The translations under genes and the position numbers were made by a program. Below are positions 6,266 through 13,669 of a stretch of DNA of 39,709 nt, in pieces. The notes below the pieces were generated by a model, which made no database searches, was not told the origin of the DNA, and saw only the letters and a program-made list of their open reading frames with translations. This DNA is from Allofournierella_A excrementavium (GTDB taxonomy: Bacteria; Bacillota; Clostridia; Oscillospirales; Ruminococcaceae): contig DWVE01000012.1 of NCBI GenBank assembly GCA_019120375.1, positions 1-39,709 on the forward strand, given 5' to 3'. Each line of letters starts with the position of its first letter. The stretch's first letter is position 1.

Positions 6266-8167
6266 ATGAACACAAAAAAGAGGATCACCGCAACCCTTTG
6301 GTTATGTATTGCCTTAATCCTTTGCCTTGTGAGCGCCATTGGCGCAAGCCTTGTGCAAAATGGATTCGGTTCGATCACAGTGAAGGAACTTTCCTGGGAA
6401 ACACAGTCGGGAGCAAAACTCAACGCGCTGCTGCTGATTCCTGAAAACGCATCGGTCGAAACCCCCGCCCCTGCGATCGTGTGCAGCCACGGTTGGTACA
6501 ACAACAAGGAAATGCAGGATCTGAACTATATTGAATACGCGCGGCGCGGTTTCGTGACCATGTCCATCAACATGTATGGACACGGCGATTCCGATGACCT
6601 CCCCGATGGAACCTGGTGGAGCCCTGAACACAATGCTAACGGCATGTATGATGCGGTCAAGCTTTTGGCCGATTTGCCCTATGTTGATGCCAGCCGAATT
6701 GGCGTGACGGGTCACTCCAACGGCGCACAGGCTTCCCGCGAGGCAGTTTTTCTTGACAATGAAGCAGAGACCCCGTTAATTGCCGCCTGCCTGCTGGTTT
6801 CCAACGACCCCATTTTCACCGAAGAAAACACCATGATCGGCGGCACGGGTAAGCGCCGCATTTATGTGACGGCAAACGACACCTATTTCAATATGTTTGG
6901 CAATCGTGATGCCGGCGTTGTCGCCTGTAAATACGACGAATTCATGCACGGCGCCGGCCTTGAAGACGGCAGCTATTCCTCCCCCCGTGATTACATTCAT
7001 CAGGTCACCGCTCAGTCCTTCCTGTATTTTGGCACCGACCCGACCGGCCAGCCTGAGCGCTCCAGCTACACCCTTTATACCCAGGAAATCGACGGCCAGG
7101 ATGCCATCCGCGCAATTTATGACCCGGAGATCATCCATCCCTGGGCGCACTTCTCTAAGAGCGTGGTTGCCTCCAGTGTAGAGTTCTTTGATGCGGCGCT
7201 GGACGCCCCCATCAAGCTGAATTCCGGCGACCAGATTTGGCAGGTCAAAGCCGCATTCAACCTTGTGGGCCTGGTTGGCTTCTTCATGTTTGTTGTCAAC
7301 TTTGCCATTGTGATGCTGCGTGCGCCTTTCTTTGCCTCGCTGAAGGCACAGGGTGAGAGCGCTGCCATCCTTCCTGCGCCCACCGGCGCTGGAAAGGGCT
7401 GGTTCTGGGGCGGATTGGCTGCCGGTGCCGTGTTTGCGTTTATCACCTATCCTACCATATATCGGTGGTGCAACAGCGTGCGCCCGGCTTTCTTTAATCA
7501 GCCTGCCACTTTCTATATCGCTGTGTGGACTGTGCTCTGCGGCTTGTTCACGATTTTGGTGATGCTGGTTTCCTACTATGCCTACAACAAAAAGAACGGC
7601 ATGGATTTGGCTGAGCGCGGGGTCAAAATGCCCCTTGCCCAACTTGGAAAAACAGTCCTGCTGGCCCTTCTGGTGGTTTCGGCCTCTTATGGTCTGGTTT
7701 TCCTGGCCGACTATTTCTTCCAGGTCGATTTCCGTTTGTGGGTCGTGACTCTTCGCGCCTTTGAGGCGGACAAATTCGCGGTTACGGCAAAGTTCCTGCT
7801 TTTCTATCTGGTTTACTATGTGGCTTTGTCTGTCTCGGTCAACAGCTTTAACTATTGCAAAATCGGCAAGCACGAGTGGGTCAACACTCTGATTCAGTGC
7901 TGCGCTGTCGCGCTGGCCCCTGTTGTGATGTGCCTCATCCAGTATGGTTATTTCTTCTCCACTGGGTACCTCATCACTGAAGCCTTCGATTTTGGCGGCC
8001 CGATCATCGGTATCTGGCTGTTCCCGATCATTGTTTATCTCCCGCTTGCTGTTCTTGTTTCCCGCAAAATCTACAAAGCAACCCAGAACCCCTACCTTGG
8101 TGGTTTGATCATGGGTACCATCGTGGCGGTTGCTTCCTGCACCAACACGCTGACTTACCTCATCTGA
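6266..8167 (+). CDS. Alpha/beta hydrolase fused to a multi-helix membrane domain
   Basis: A 633-residue two-part protein. Residues 11-31 are an uncleaved-looking signal anchor. Residues about 40-320 form an alpha/beta-hydrolase domain with the oxyanion motif CSHGW (residues 73-77), the segment YGHGDSD and the nucleophile elbow GHSNGA (Ser151). HPWAHF probably holds the catalytic histidine. From about residue 325 to the end there are about eight hydrophobic helices. The ATG at 6266 has AGGAGG immediately upstream; an open extension to 6092 would read through the terminator and is rejected. The domain order puts the hydrolase outside the membrane. The gene is clearly less GC-rich than its neighbours, which suggests transfer. 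The substrate is unknown; an ester or lipid is possible. Confidence 0.8.
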   Translation: MNTKKRITATLWLCIALILCLVSAIGASLVQNGFGSITVKELSWETQSGAKLNALLLIPENASVETPAPAIVCSHGWYNNKEMQDLNYIEYARRGFVTMSINMYGHGDSDDLPDGTWWSPEHNANGMYDAVKLLADLPYVDASRIGVTGHSNGAQASREAVFLDNEAETPLIAACLLVSNDPIFTEENTMIGGTGKRRIYVTANDTYFNMFGNRDAGVVACKYDEFMHGAGLEDGSYSSPRDYIHQVTAQSFLYFGTDPTGQPERSSYTLYTQEIDGQDAIRAIYDPEIIHPWAHFSKSVVASSVEFFDAALDAPIKLNSGDQIWQVKAAFNLVGLVGFFMFVVNFAIVMLRAPFFASLKAQGESAAILPAPTGAGKGWFWGGLAAGAVFAFITYPTIYRWCNSVRPAFFNQPATFYIAVWTVLCGLFTILVMLVSYYAYNKKNGMDLAERGVKMPLAQLGKTVLLALLVVSASYGLVFLADYFFQVDFRLWVVTLRAFEADKFAVTAKFLLFYLVYYVALSVSVNSFNYCKIGKHEWVNTLIQCCAVALAPVVMCLIQYGYFFSTGYLITEAFDFGGPIIGIWLFPIIVYLPLAVLVSRKIYKATQNPYLGGLIMGTIVAVASCTNTLTYLI

Positions 8168-8187
8168 TAACATTCCGTATGTGCTTC

Positions 8188-8227
8188 GGCGGCGCGGGGC
8201 CGGTGGTGACCGCGCCGCCTCTTGTTA
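8188..8227 (+). terminator. Probable terminator of the hydrolase gene
   Basis: GGCGGCGCGG (8188-8197) and CCGCGCCGCC (8210-8219) form a perfect ten-pair stem followed by the short tract TCTTGTT. The U tract is weak and overlaps the -35 of the next promoter. Confidence 0.55.
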
Positions 8228-8250
8228 AATGACAAAAGGTATGTTACAAT
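8222..8250 (+). promoter_or_regulatory. Promoter of the glycerol-3-phosphate oxidation operon
   Basis: The -35 TTGTTA (8222-8227) and -10 TACAAT (8245-8250) are 17 bases apart. The start near 8257 gives a leader of about 145 bases that contains the terminator hairpin at 8284-8337. Confidence 0.75.
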
Positions 8251-8283
8251 AGTGATCACAAAATATATCGCTTGTTGAGACAG

Positions 8284-8337
8284 AGAGCAAAGCGGACATT
8301 TTCCCCCTGCGGGACGTGTTTGCTTTGCTCTTTTTTT
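8284..8337 (+). promoter_or_regulatory. Leader terminator before the GlpA-like gene, candidate GlpP target
   Basis: AGAGCAAAGC (8284-8293) and GCTTTGCTCT (8322-8331) pair perfectly. The stem extends by about five more pairs including G-U, and T6 follows. It sits between the promoter and the first gene. In Bacillus the equivalent glpD leader terminator is the GlpP target, and glpP is nearby here, so antitermination is the likely control. Confidence 0.7.
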
Positions 8338-8401
8338 GTTCTTTTTCCGCCAAAAACACCCCTTCGGCGGACGGCATATTCGGTTTGGGAGGTATGATTC
8401 T

Positions 8402-9850
8402 ATGTACGATGTTGTCATCATCGGCTGCGGCGTGGTGGGCGCGTCGGCGGCCTATGAGCTGGCCCGCTACAAGCTGCGGGTGGCGGTGCTGGAGGCAGCG
8501 GCGGACATCGCCGCCGGCACCACCAAGGCCAACAGCGCCATCATCCACGCCGGCTACGACCCGGAGCCCGGCACCCTGATGGCCCGGTTGAACGTGGAGG
8601 GCAACCGCCTCACCGGCGAGATCTGCGAAAAGCTGCAGGTGCCCTTCAAGCGGGTGGGGTCGCTGGTGGTGGCCTTCAGCCCCGAGCAGCTGCCCACATT
8701 GCAAGCACTCTACGACCGGGGCTGCAAAAACGGCGTGCCCGGGCTGCGGCTGCTCTCCGGCATGGAGGCCCGGGCCATGGAGCCGGGGCTTTCGGAGGAA
8801 GTGTGCGGCGCGCTTTACGCGCCCAGCGCCGGCATCATCGACCCCTGGGGCTTTGCCATCGCCATGGCCGAGACCGCGGTGCGCGGCGGCGTGGAGCTGC
8901 GGCGGGACTGCCCGGTCACCGGCATTGAAGACACCGGCGCGGGCTTTGTGCTGCACACGCCCGCCGGCGACGTGACCGCCCGCTTCGTGCTGAACGCCGC
9001 CGGCGTGGACGCCGACCGGGTGCACGAGATGCTGGAGCCCAACGACTGGCACACCCTGCCCAGCCGGGGCGAATACTACCTGCTGGACAAATCCGAGCAC
9101 GACCGGGTGAGCCGGGTCATCTTCCAGTGCCCCGGCCCGGAGGGCAAGGGCGTGCTGGTGGCCCCCACCATCCACGGCAACCTCATCTGCGGCCCCAACG
9201 CCGAGAGCGTGGAGGACCGGCTGGACCTGGGCAACACCGCCGCCGGCATGGCCGAGGTGCGCGCCAAGGCCGCCCGCAGCGTGCCCGGTGTGGAGTGGCG
9301 GCAGAACATCCGCAACTTCGCCGGCCTGCGGGCCAACACCACCCGCAGCGATTTCATCCTCGAGGAGAGCAAAGCCCACCCCGGCTTCATCGACCTGGCG
9401 GGCATCAAGAGCCCGGGCCTTTCCAGCGCGCCGGCCATCGCGAAAATGGCGGCGGAAATGCTGAAAGCCGACGGCCTTGCCCTGGAGCCGGACCCGGATT
9501 TTGTGGACAGCCGCGAGCACATCGTGTTCAAGAACCTCTCCGCCGAGGAGAAGAACGAGCTCATCCGCAAGGACCCCCGCTACGGCCGGGTGGTCTGCCG
9601 GTGCGAGACCATCACCGAAGGGGAGATCGTGGCGGCGCTGCACAGCCCCATCCCGCCCCGGTCCATCAACGGCGTCAAGCGTCGGTGCAACGCGGGCATG
9701 GGCCGCTGCCAGGGCGGCTTCTGCGGCCCGCGGGTGCAGGAGATCATCGCCCGGGAGCTTGGCATCGACCAGGCCGAAGTGCTGCTGGAACAGGCGGGCA
9801 GCACCATCCTGACGGGCAGGACCAAGACGGGAGGGAACACAAATGTATGA
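8402..9850 (+). CDS. FAD-dependent glycerol-3-phosphate dehydrogenase-like protein (GlpA/GlpO type)
   Basis: A 482-residue flavoprotein. It has an N-terminal FAD Rossmann motif VVIIGCGVVGASAAYELA, the DAO-family segment TTKANSAIIHAGYDPEPGTL, and the C-terminal ATP-like patch AGIKSPGLSSAPAIA. The last about 95 residues are a BFD-like [2Fe-2S] domain with cysteines in CRCET and RRCNAGMGRCQGGFC. It most likely oxidises glycerol 3-phosphate to dihydroxyacetone phosphate in the cytoplasm or at the membrane. The ATG at 8402 has GGGAGG nine bases upstream. Its stop overlaps the next gene by eight bases, and DUF1667 follows, a combination well known in Firmicutes. Confidence 0.88.
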   Translation: MYDVVIIGCGVVGASAAYELARYKLRVAVLEAAADIAAGTTKANSAIIHAGYDPEPGTLMARLNVEGNRLTGEICEKLQVPFKRVGSLVVAFSPEQLPTLQALYDRGCKNGVPGLRLLSGMEARAMEPGLSEEVCGALYAPSAGIIDPWGFAIAMAETAVRGGVELRRDCPVTGIEDTGAGFVLHTPAGDVTARFVLNAAGVDADRVHEMLEPNDWHTLPSRGEYYLLDKSEHDRVSRVIFQCPGPEGKGVLVAPTIHGNLICGPNAESVEDRLDLGNTAAGMAEVRAKAARSVPGVEWRQNIRNFAGLRANTTRSDFILEESKAHPGFIDLAGIKSPGLSSAPAIAKMAAEMLKADGLALEPDPDFVDSREHIVFKNLSAEEKNELIRKDPRYGRVVCRCETITEGEIVAALHSPIPPRSINGVKRRCNAGMGRCQGGFCGPRVQEIIARELGIDQAEVLLEQAGSTILTGRTKTGGNTNV

Positions 9851-11108
9851 TCTGATCGTGGTGGGCGGCGGCCCTGCGGGCCTTGCCGCCGCCTGCAAAG
9901 CCTGGGACGAGGGCGTGAAGAACATCCTCGTGCTGGAGCGTGACAAGGAACTGGGCGGCATTCTGAACCAGTGCATCCACAACGGCTTCGGTTTGCAGCG
10001 CTTCAAGGAAGAGCTCACCGGCCCGGAGTACGCCGGGCGCTACATCGACATGCTGAAGGCCACCGGCGTGCAGGTCAAGCTGGACACCATGGTGCTGCAG
10101 ATCGTGCCGGGCGGGGACGGCGCGCCCCATCAGGTGCACGCCATCAACGGCGCCGACGGCTACATGGTGCTGGAGACAAAGACCATCGTGCTGGCCATGG
10201 GCTGCCGGGAGCGCACCCGGGGCGCCATCAGCACCCCCGGCGAGCGGTGCGCCGGCGTGTTCACCGCCGGGGCGGCCCAGCGCTTTCTCAACATGGAGGG
10301 CTACATGGTGGGCCGCCGGGTGGTCATCCTGGGCAGCGGCGACATCGGCCTCATCATGGCCCGCCGCATGACCCTGGAAGGGGCCAAGGTGCTGGCCTGC
10401 GTGGAGCTGATGCCCTACTCCGGGGGGCTCACCCGCAACATCGTCCAGTGCCTGGAGGACTACAGCATCCCCCTCTATCTCTCCCACACCATCACCGACA
10501 TCAAGGGCCACGAGCGGGTGGAACAGGTGACGGTGAGCCAGGTGGGCCCCGACCGGCGGCCCATCCCCGGCACCGAGATGGTGTTCGACTGCGACACCGT
10601 GCTTTTGAGCGTGGGCCTCATCCCCGAGAACGAGCTGACGCGGCAGGCGGGCATCGCCATGGACCGCCGCACCAGCGGCGCGGTGGTGTTTGAGAACATG
10701 GAGACCGGCGTGCCCGGCATCTTCGCCTGCGGCAACGTGGTGCACGTCCACGATCTGGTGGACTATGTCTCCGCCGAGAGCGAGCGGGCGGGCGCGGCGG
10801 CCGCCGCCTGGGTGCAGGGCAAGCACGCGGCGGGCGAGGCGCTGGAGCTGAAAAACGGCGACGGCGTGAGCTACACCGTGCCCCAGCACCTGCGGCTGGA
10901 CGCGCTGGAAAAGCCCGCCCAGGTGTTCTTCCGGGTGAACCGGGTGACCAGGGACGCGCAGATCCTGGCCACCGACGCCGACGGCAAGACCATCGCCCGC
11001 TTCAAGCGGGAGCACATGGCTCCCGGTGAGATGGAGCAGGTGGCGCTGCCGCCCCAGCTTTTGAAATTGGCACGGGGTCCCCTGACCCTGAGCATCCGGG
11101 AGGTGTGA
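9843..11108 (+). CDS. NAD(P)/FAD-dependent oxidoreductase, partner of the GlpA-like protein
   Basis: A 421-residue pyridine-nucleotide-disulfide-type flavoprotein. The FAD motif is LIVVGGGPAGLAAACKA at the N-terminus. A second nucleotide motif, VVILGSGDIGLIMARRM, lies near residue 160, and the C-terminal FAD motif GVPGIFACGNVVHVHDLVDY near residue 285. GCRERTRGAISTPG marks the subgroup found beside GlpA-like genes. The most likely role is to pass electrons from glycerol-3-phosphate oxidation to another acceptor; this is inferred from the operon. The start overlaps the upstream gene in ATGTATGA, so the two are translationally coupled. Confidence 0.85.
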   Translation: MYDLIVVGGGPAGLAAACKAWDEGVKNILVLERDKELGGILNQCIHNGFGLQRFKEELTGPEYAGRYIDMLKATGVQVKLDTMVLQIVPGGDGAPHQVHAINGADGYMVLETKTIVLAMGCRERTRGAISTPGERCAGVFTAGAAQRFLNMEGYMVGRRVVILGSGDIGLIMARRMTLEGAKVLACVELMPYSGGLTRNIVQCLEDYSIPLYLSHTITDIKGHERVEQVTVSQVGPDRRPIPGTEMVFDCDTVLLSVGLIPENELTRQAGIAMDRRTSGAVVFENMETGVPGIFACGNVVHVHDLVDYVSAESERAGAAAAAWVQGKHAAGEALELKNGDGVSYTVPQHLRLDALEKPAQVFFRVNRVTRDAQILATDADGKTIARFKREHMAPGEMEQVALPPQLLKLARGPLTLSIREV

Positions 11109-11112
11109 CGCG

Positions 11113-11466
11113 ATGAAAGAACTGATCTGCATCGTCTGCCCCAAGGGCTGCCACCTGAAGGTGGACGAGGAAAACGGCTGGGCCGTCACCGGCAACTCCT
11201 GCCCCAAGGGCGCGGAGTACGGCCAGAACGAACTGCGCAACCCCACCCGCGTGCTCACCACCACCGTCTGCGTGGAGGGCGGGCTTTATCCCCGCATCCC
11301 GGTCAAGACCAGCCGGGCCATCCCCAAGGGCCTTTTGATGGACGCCATGGCCGAGGTGGCCAAGGTTCGCCTCGTCGCGCCGGTGCGCCGGGGCCAGGTC
11401 ATCCTGCCCGACCTGCTGGGCGCCGGGGCCGACCTTGTGGCCAGCCGGGACATGGACGCGCTGTGA
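11113..11466 (+). CDS. DUF1667 protein of the glycerol-3-phosphate oxidation operon
   Basis: A 117-residue protein with four N-terminal cysteines, Cys6, Cys9, Cys13 and Cys30, in CIVCPKGCHL and NSCPKG. This is a probable metal or Fe-S site characteristic of DUF1667. The C-terminal part holds the conserved R-V-L-T-T-T-V region and I-P-V-K-T. It is the third gene of the operon, four bases after the previous stop. DUF1667 proteins nearly always accompany the two flavoproteins encoded upstream, so a subunit or electron-transfer role is likely. No GlpC-type subunit is seen here. Confidence 0.88.
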   Translation: MKELICIVCPKGCHLKVDEENGWAVTGNSCPKGAEYGQNELRNPTRVLTTTVCVEGGLYPRIPVKTSRAIPKGLLMDAMAEVAKVRLVAPVRRGQVILPDLLGAGADLVASRDMDAL

Positions 11467-11486
11467 GCGGCCGCTCAATACCGAAT

Positions 11487-11520
11487 AAAAAAGGAACGCC
11501 CCGCGGGGCGTTCCTTTTTT
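11487..11520 (+). terminator. Bidirectional terminator between the glp operon and TetR
   Basis: AAAAGGAACGCCCC and GGGGCGTTCCTTTTTT form a perfect palindrome. It ends the plus-strand operon and also lies at the end of the convergent TetR gene. Confidence 0.9.
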
Positions 11521-12115
11521 ATTCCTCTGTTTGCAGCAGCGGCTTGATCACTTCGCCCATCACGAAGTCCATCCGGGCGGTGAGGTCGTAGTCCGGGGCG
11601 TTGTGGATGACCCAGTCAAAGACCACGCCCCGGGCGCAGGTCATCAGGTACCCGCGCCACTGGGCCGCCGTGCGGCGGCGGCTGGCCCGGCCGTCGCTCT
11701 GATAGCCGGCCAGCAGCTTTTCCAAAATCAGCTCAAAGTTCTCGTTGCCCTGAAAGATCTCCCGGTTTTTGGGGATCGCCAGCAGCTGCACATATTCCAT
11801 GCCCATGCCCTCGTTCAGCCGGGCATACTGGCGGAAGTATTCCAGCAGCACTTCTTCCGGCGGCTGTTCCAGCACCCCGGGCTCCTCGAAGGCGCGGAAG
11901 AAATCGTCGGCGCGGATGAACATCTCGCCGTAAAGGTCGGCCTTGGAGGGGTAGTAGTGATACAGCGTTCCGATGCCCACCCCCGCCGCCTGGGCGATCT
12001 GCTCCACGCTCACGTTCTGGTAGCCGTGTTTGCGGAAGAGCTCCGTGCCGCAGCGGTAGATCTTCTGTTTCGTTTCCTGGGCCTGCATGGCTCGCTTGGT
12101 CATTTTCTTTTCCAT
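11519..12115 (-). CDS. TetR/AcrR-family transcriptional regulator
   Basis: A 198-residue regulator. The N-terminal helix-turn-helix includes V-S-V-E-Q-I-A-Q-A-A-G-V-G-I-G-T-L-Y-H-Y-Y and K-A-D-L, a textbook TetR pattern; the C-terminal helices are the ligand domain. I prefer the ATG at 12115, because GAGGTGG lies five to eight bases upstream, over the GTG three codons earlier. It has its own strong promoter and no co-transcribed gene. It converges with the glp operon, and the upstream amidohydrolase gene ends before its promoter. Its target cannot be told from position. Confidence 0.88.
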   Translation of the reverse strand: MEKKMTKRAMQAQETKQKIYRCGTELFRKHGYQNVSVEQIAQAAGVGIGTLYHYYPSKADLYGEMFIRADDFFRAFEEPGVLEQPPEEVLLEYFRQYARLNEGMGMEYVQLLAIPKNREIFQGNENFELILEKLLAGYQSDGRASRRRTAAQWRGYLMTCARGVVFDWVIHNAPDYDLTARMDFVMGEVIKPLLQTEE

Positions 12116-12152
12116 CAGCGCCACCTCGTTTGCTCACAGCGTGCTTTCGTTC

Positions 12153-12181
12153 ATTATAACAAGTTCCCGCCCCGTTCTCAA
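12153..12181 (-). promoter_or_regulatory. Promoter of the orphan TetR gene
   Basis: The -35 TTGAGA (12176-12181) and perfect -10 TATAAT (12153-12158) are 17 bases apart, about 40 bases before the start codon. Confidence 0.8.
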
Positions 12182-12190
12182 CCGCCCCGC

Positions 12191-12236
12191 GGAAAAGGCC
12201 CGCCGGCGCTCCCTTTTCAGAGAGAGCCGGCGGGCC
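12191..12236 (-). terminator. Terminator of the amidohydrolase gene
   Basis: On the minus strand GGCCCGCCGGC (12236-12226) and GCCGGCGGGCC (12207-12197) pair perfectly around an 18-base loop and are followed by TTTTCC. It lies 24 bases after the stop. Confidence 0.75.
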
Positions 12237-12259
12237 CTGTTCATGCCGGGACGAAACGG

Positions 12260-13453
12260 TCAGCCGTTTTTGCGCAGCCAGTCCAGCGCAACGGCGCAGA
12301 AGGCCGCGGCGCCCTTGTGCATCACGTCCTCGTTGAAGGTGACCTTGGGGTTGTGATGGGCCCAGGGATAGCCCTCCTCGGCGGTGCCGGCGGAGAGCAG
12401 CATGTAGCAGGAGTCCACCTTCTGGGAAATTTCGCTCCAGTCGTCGGAGCCGGTGAGCGGCACCTCCATGTCCCCCACCGGCCGGCCGGTGAGTTCTTCG
12501 ACGCATTCCATCACGCTTTCGGTGAAGGCGGGCGCGTTGTACACGCAGGGGATGCCCTGGGTGAAGGTGACCTTCACCTGCACGCCGAAGGCCTGGCCCA
12601 CGCCGGCGCAGATGGCCTCGATGCGCTGTTTCATCCGGGCGCGGGTGTCCTCGGAGACGGTGCGCAGGATGCCCACCAGCTGGGCGGTCTCGGGCAGAAC
12701 GTTGGCGGCGGAGCCGCTCTGGAACTGGCCGATGGTCAGGGTGCACTGCTCGAAGGGTGGGATCTCCCGGGCCAGAAGGTTCTCAAAGGCCTGATAGATG
12801 TGCACCCCGGCGTTGATGGGGTCCACGCCGTCCTGGGGCATGCTGCCGTGGGTGCCCTTGCCGGTCACGGTGACGGTGACGGTGTCGCAGGAGGACATCA
12901 GCGCCCCCTTGCGGGAGAAGAAGGTGCCCGCGGTGTAGGGCGCGTTGGACCAGATGTGCATGGAGAAGGCCGCGTCCACATGGGGGTCCTCCAGGATGCC
13001 GTCCTCCAGCATGGCCTGGCTGCCGGAAAAGCCCAGGGGGTTGGTGCCCTCCTCGTCCGGCTGGAACATCAGCTTCACGCAGCCGTTCAGCTTGCTCTCG
13101 TGCTCCTTCAGCAGCTTCGCCGCGCCCAGCAGCATGGCGGTGTGCAGGTCGTGGCCGCAGGTGTGGGCCGCGTCGCCCTTGGCGGCAAAGGCAAGGCCGG
13201 ACTCCTCCTTCATGGGCAGGGCGTCCATGTCCGCCCGCAGCAGGATGGTCTTGCCGCCCGGCTTGCCCAGGGTGGCCACAACGCCCGCTTTGCTCATGCG
13301 CCGGGGCTCATAGCCCAGCTCCCGCAGCTTTTCTTCCACAAAGGCGCAGGTCTCGGTCAGCTCAAAGCCCACCTCCGCGTGGCTGTGCAGCCAGCGGCGG
13401 TTTTCCACCAGCTCCGGCTGCAGTTCTTTTGCGCGTTCCAACAGTTTGTTCAT
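12260..13453 (-). CDS. M20D-family metal-dependent amidohydrolase
   Basis: A 397-residue cytoplasmic enzyme of the N-acyl amino acid / hippurate / indole-acetyl amino acid hydrolase type. Metal-binding motifs are HTCGHDLHTAML (Cys99, His101), DEEG (Glu134, Glu135) and the late AHHNP. DMDALPM at about 75-81 and SDDWSEISQ are also conserved; the dimer (lid) domain lies in the middle. The ATG at 13453 has GGAGG nine bases upstream, and the longer frame runs through the promoter. It is transcribed divergently from a YfcC-type transporter gene. Such pairs usually import and cleave an N-acylated amino acid or dipeptide; the exact substrate is open. Confidence 0.92.
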   Translation of the reverse strand: MNKLLERAKELQPELVENRRWLHSHAEVGFELTETCAFVEEKLRELGYEPRRMSKAGVVATLGKPGGKTILLRADMDALPMKEESGLAFAAKGDAAHTCGHDLHTAMLLGAAKLLKEHESKLNGCVKLMFQPDEEGTNPLGFSGSQAMLEDGILEDPHVDAAFSMHIWSNAPYTAGTFFSRKGALMSSCDTVTVTVTGKGTHGSMPQDGVDPINAGVHIYQAFENLLAREIPPFEQCTLTIGQFQSGSAANVLPETAQLVGILRTVSEDTRARMKQRIEAICAGVGQAFGVQVKVTFTQGIPCVYNAPAFTESVMECVEELTGRPVGDMEVPLTGSDDWSEISQKVDSCYMLLSAGTAEEGYPWAHHNPKVTFNEDVMHKGAAAFCAVALDWLRKNG

Positions 13454-13546
13454 CACAGCTTCGCCTCCCAGCGGATGTGATCCGCGCCTTTTTTCACGGC
13501 GCGGAAGCTTTTTGTTGAAAAGGGTTGTTTTTTCCGAACTCACGTG

Positions 13547-13567
13547 ATGGAATCTGTTCATGGAATC
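13547..13567. promoter_or_regulatory. Direct repeat, possible operator of the amidohydrolase/transporter pair
   Basis: ATGGAATC occurs at 13547-13554 and again at 13560-13567, a 13-base spacing. It lies just downstream of the amidohydrolase transcription start. GAACTCA is also repeated at 13536-13542 and 13576-13582. Regulator unknown. Confidence 0.35.
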
Positions 13568-13581
13568 AATTCGATGAACTC

Positions 13582-13610
13582 ATTCTACAAAATTTTTCTC
13601 CCGCTGTCAA
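13582..13610 (-). promoter_or_regulatory. Promoter of the M20D amidohydrolase
   Basis: A perfect -35 TTGACA (13605-13610) and -10 TAGAAT (13582-13587) are 17 bases apart. The start near 13575 lies beside the ATGGAATC repeats. No equally clear plus-strand promoter for the transporter is visible in this gap. Confidence 0.85.
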
Positions 13611-13669
13611 CCGCCTTCTTCGCCGGCGCGGAAAAGGCTCCCCCCGAATGATCGAAAGGAGCAATTCTT

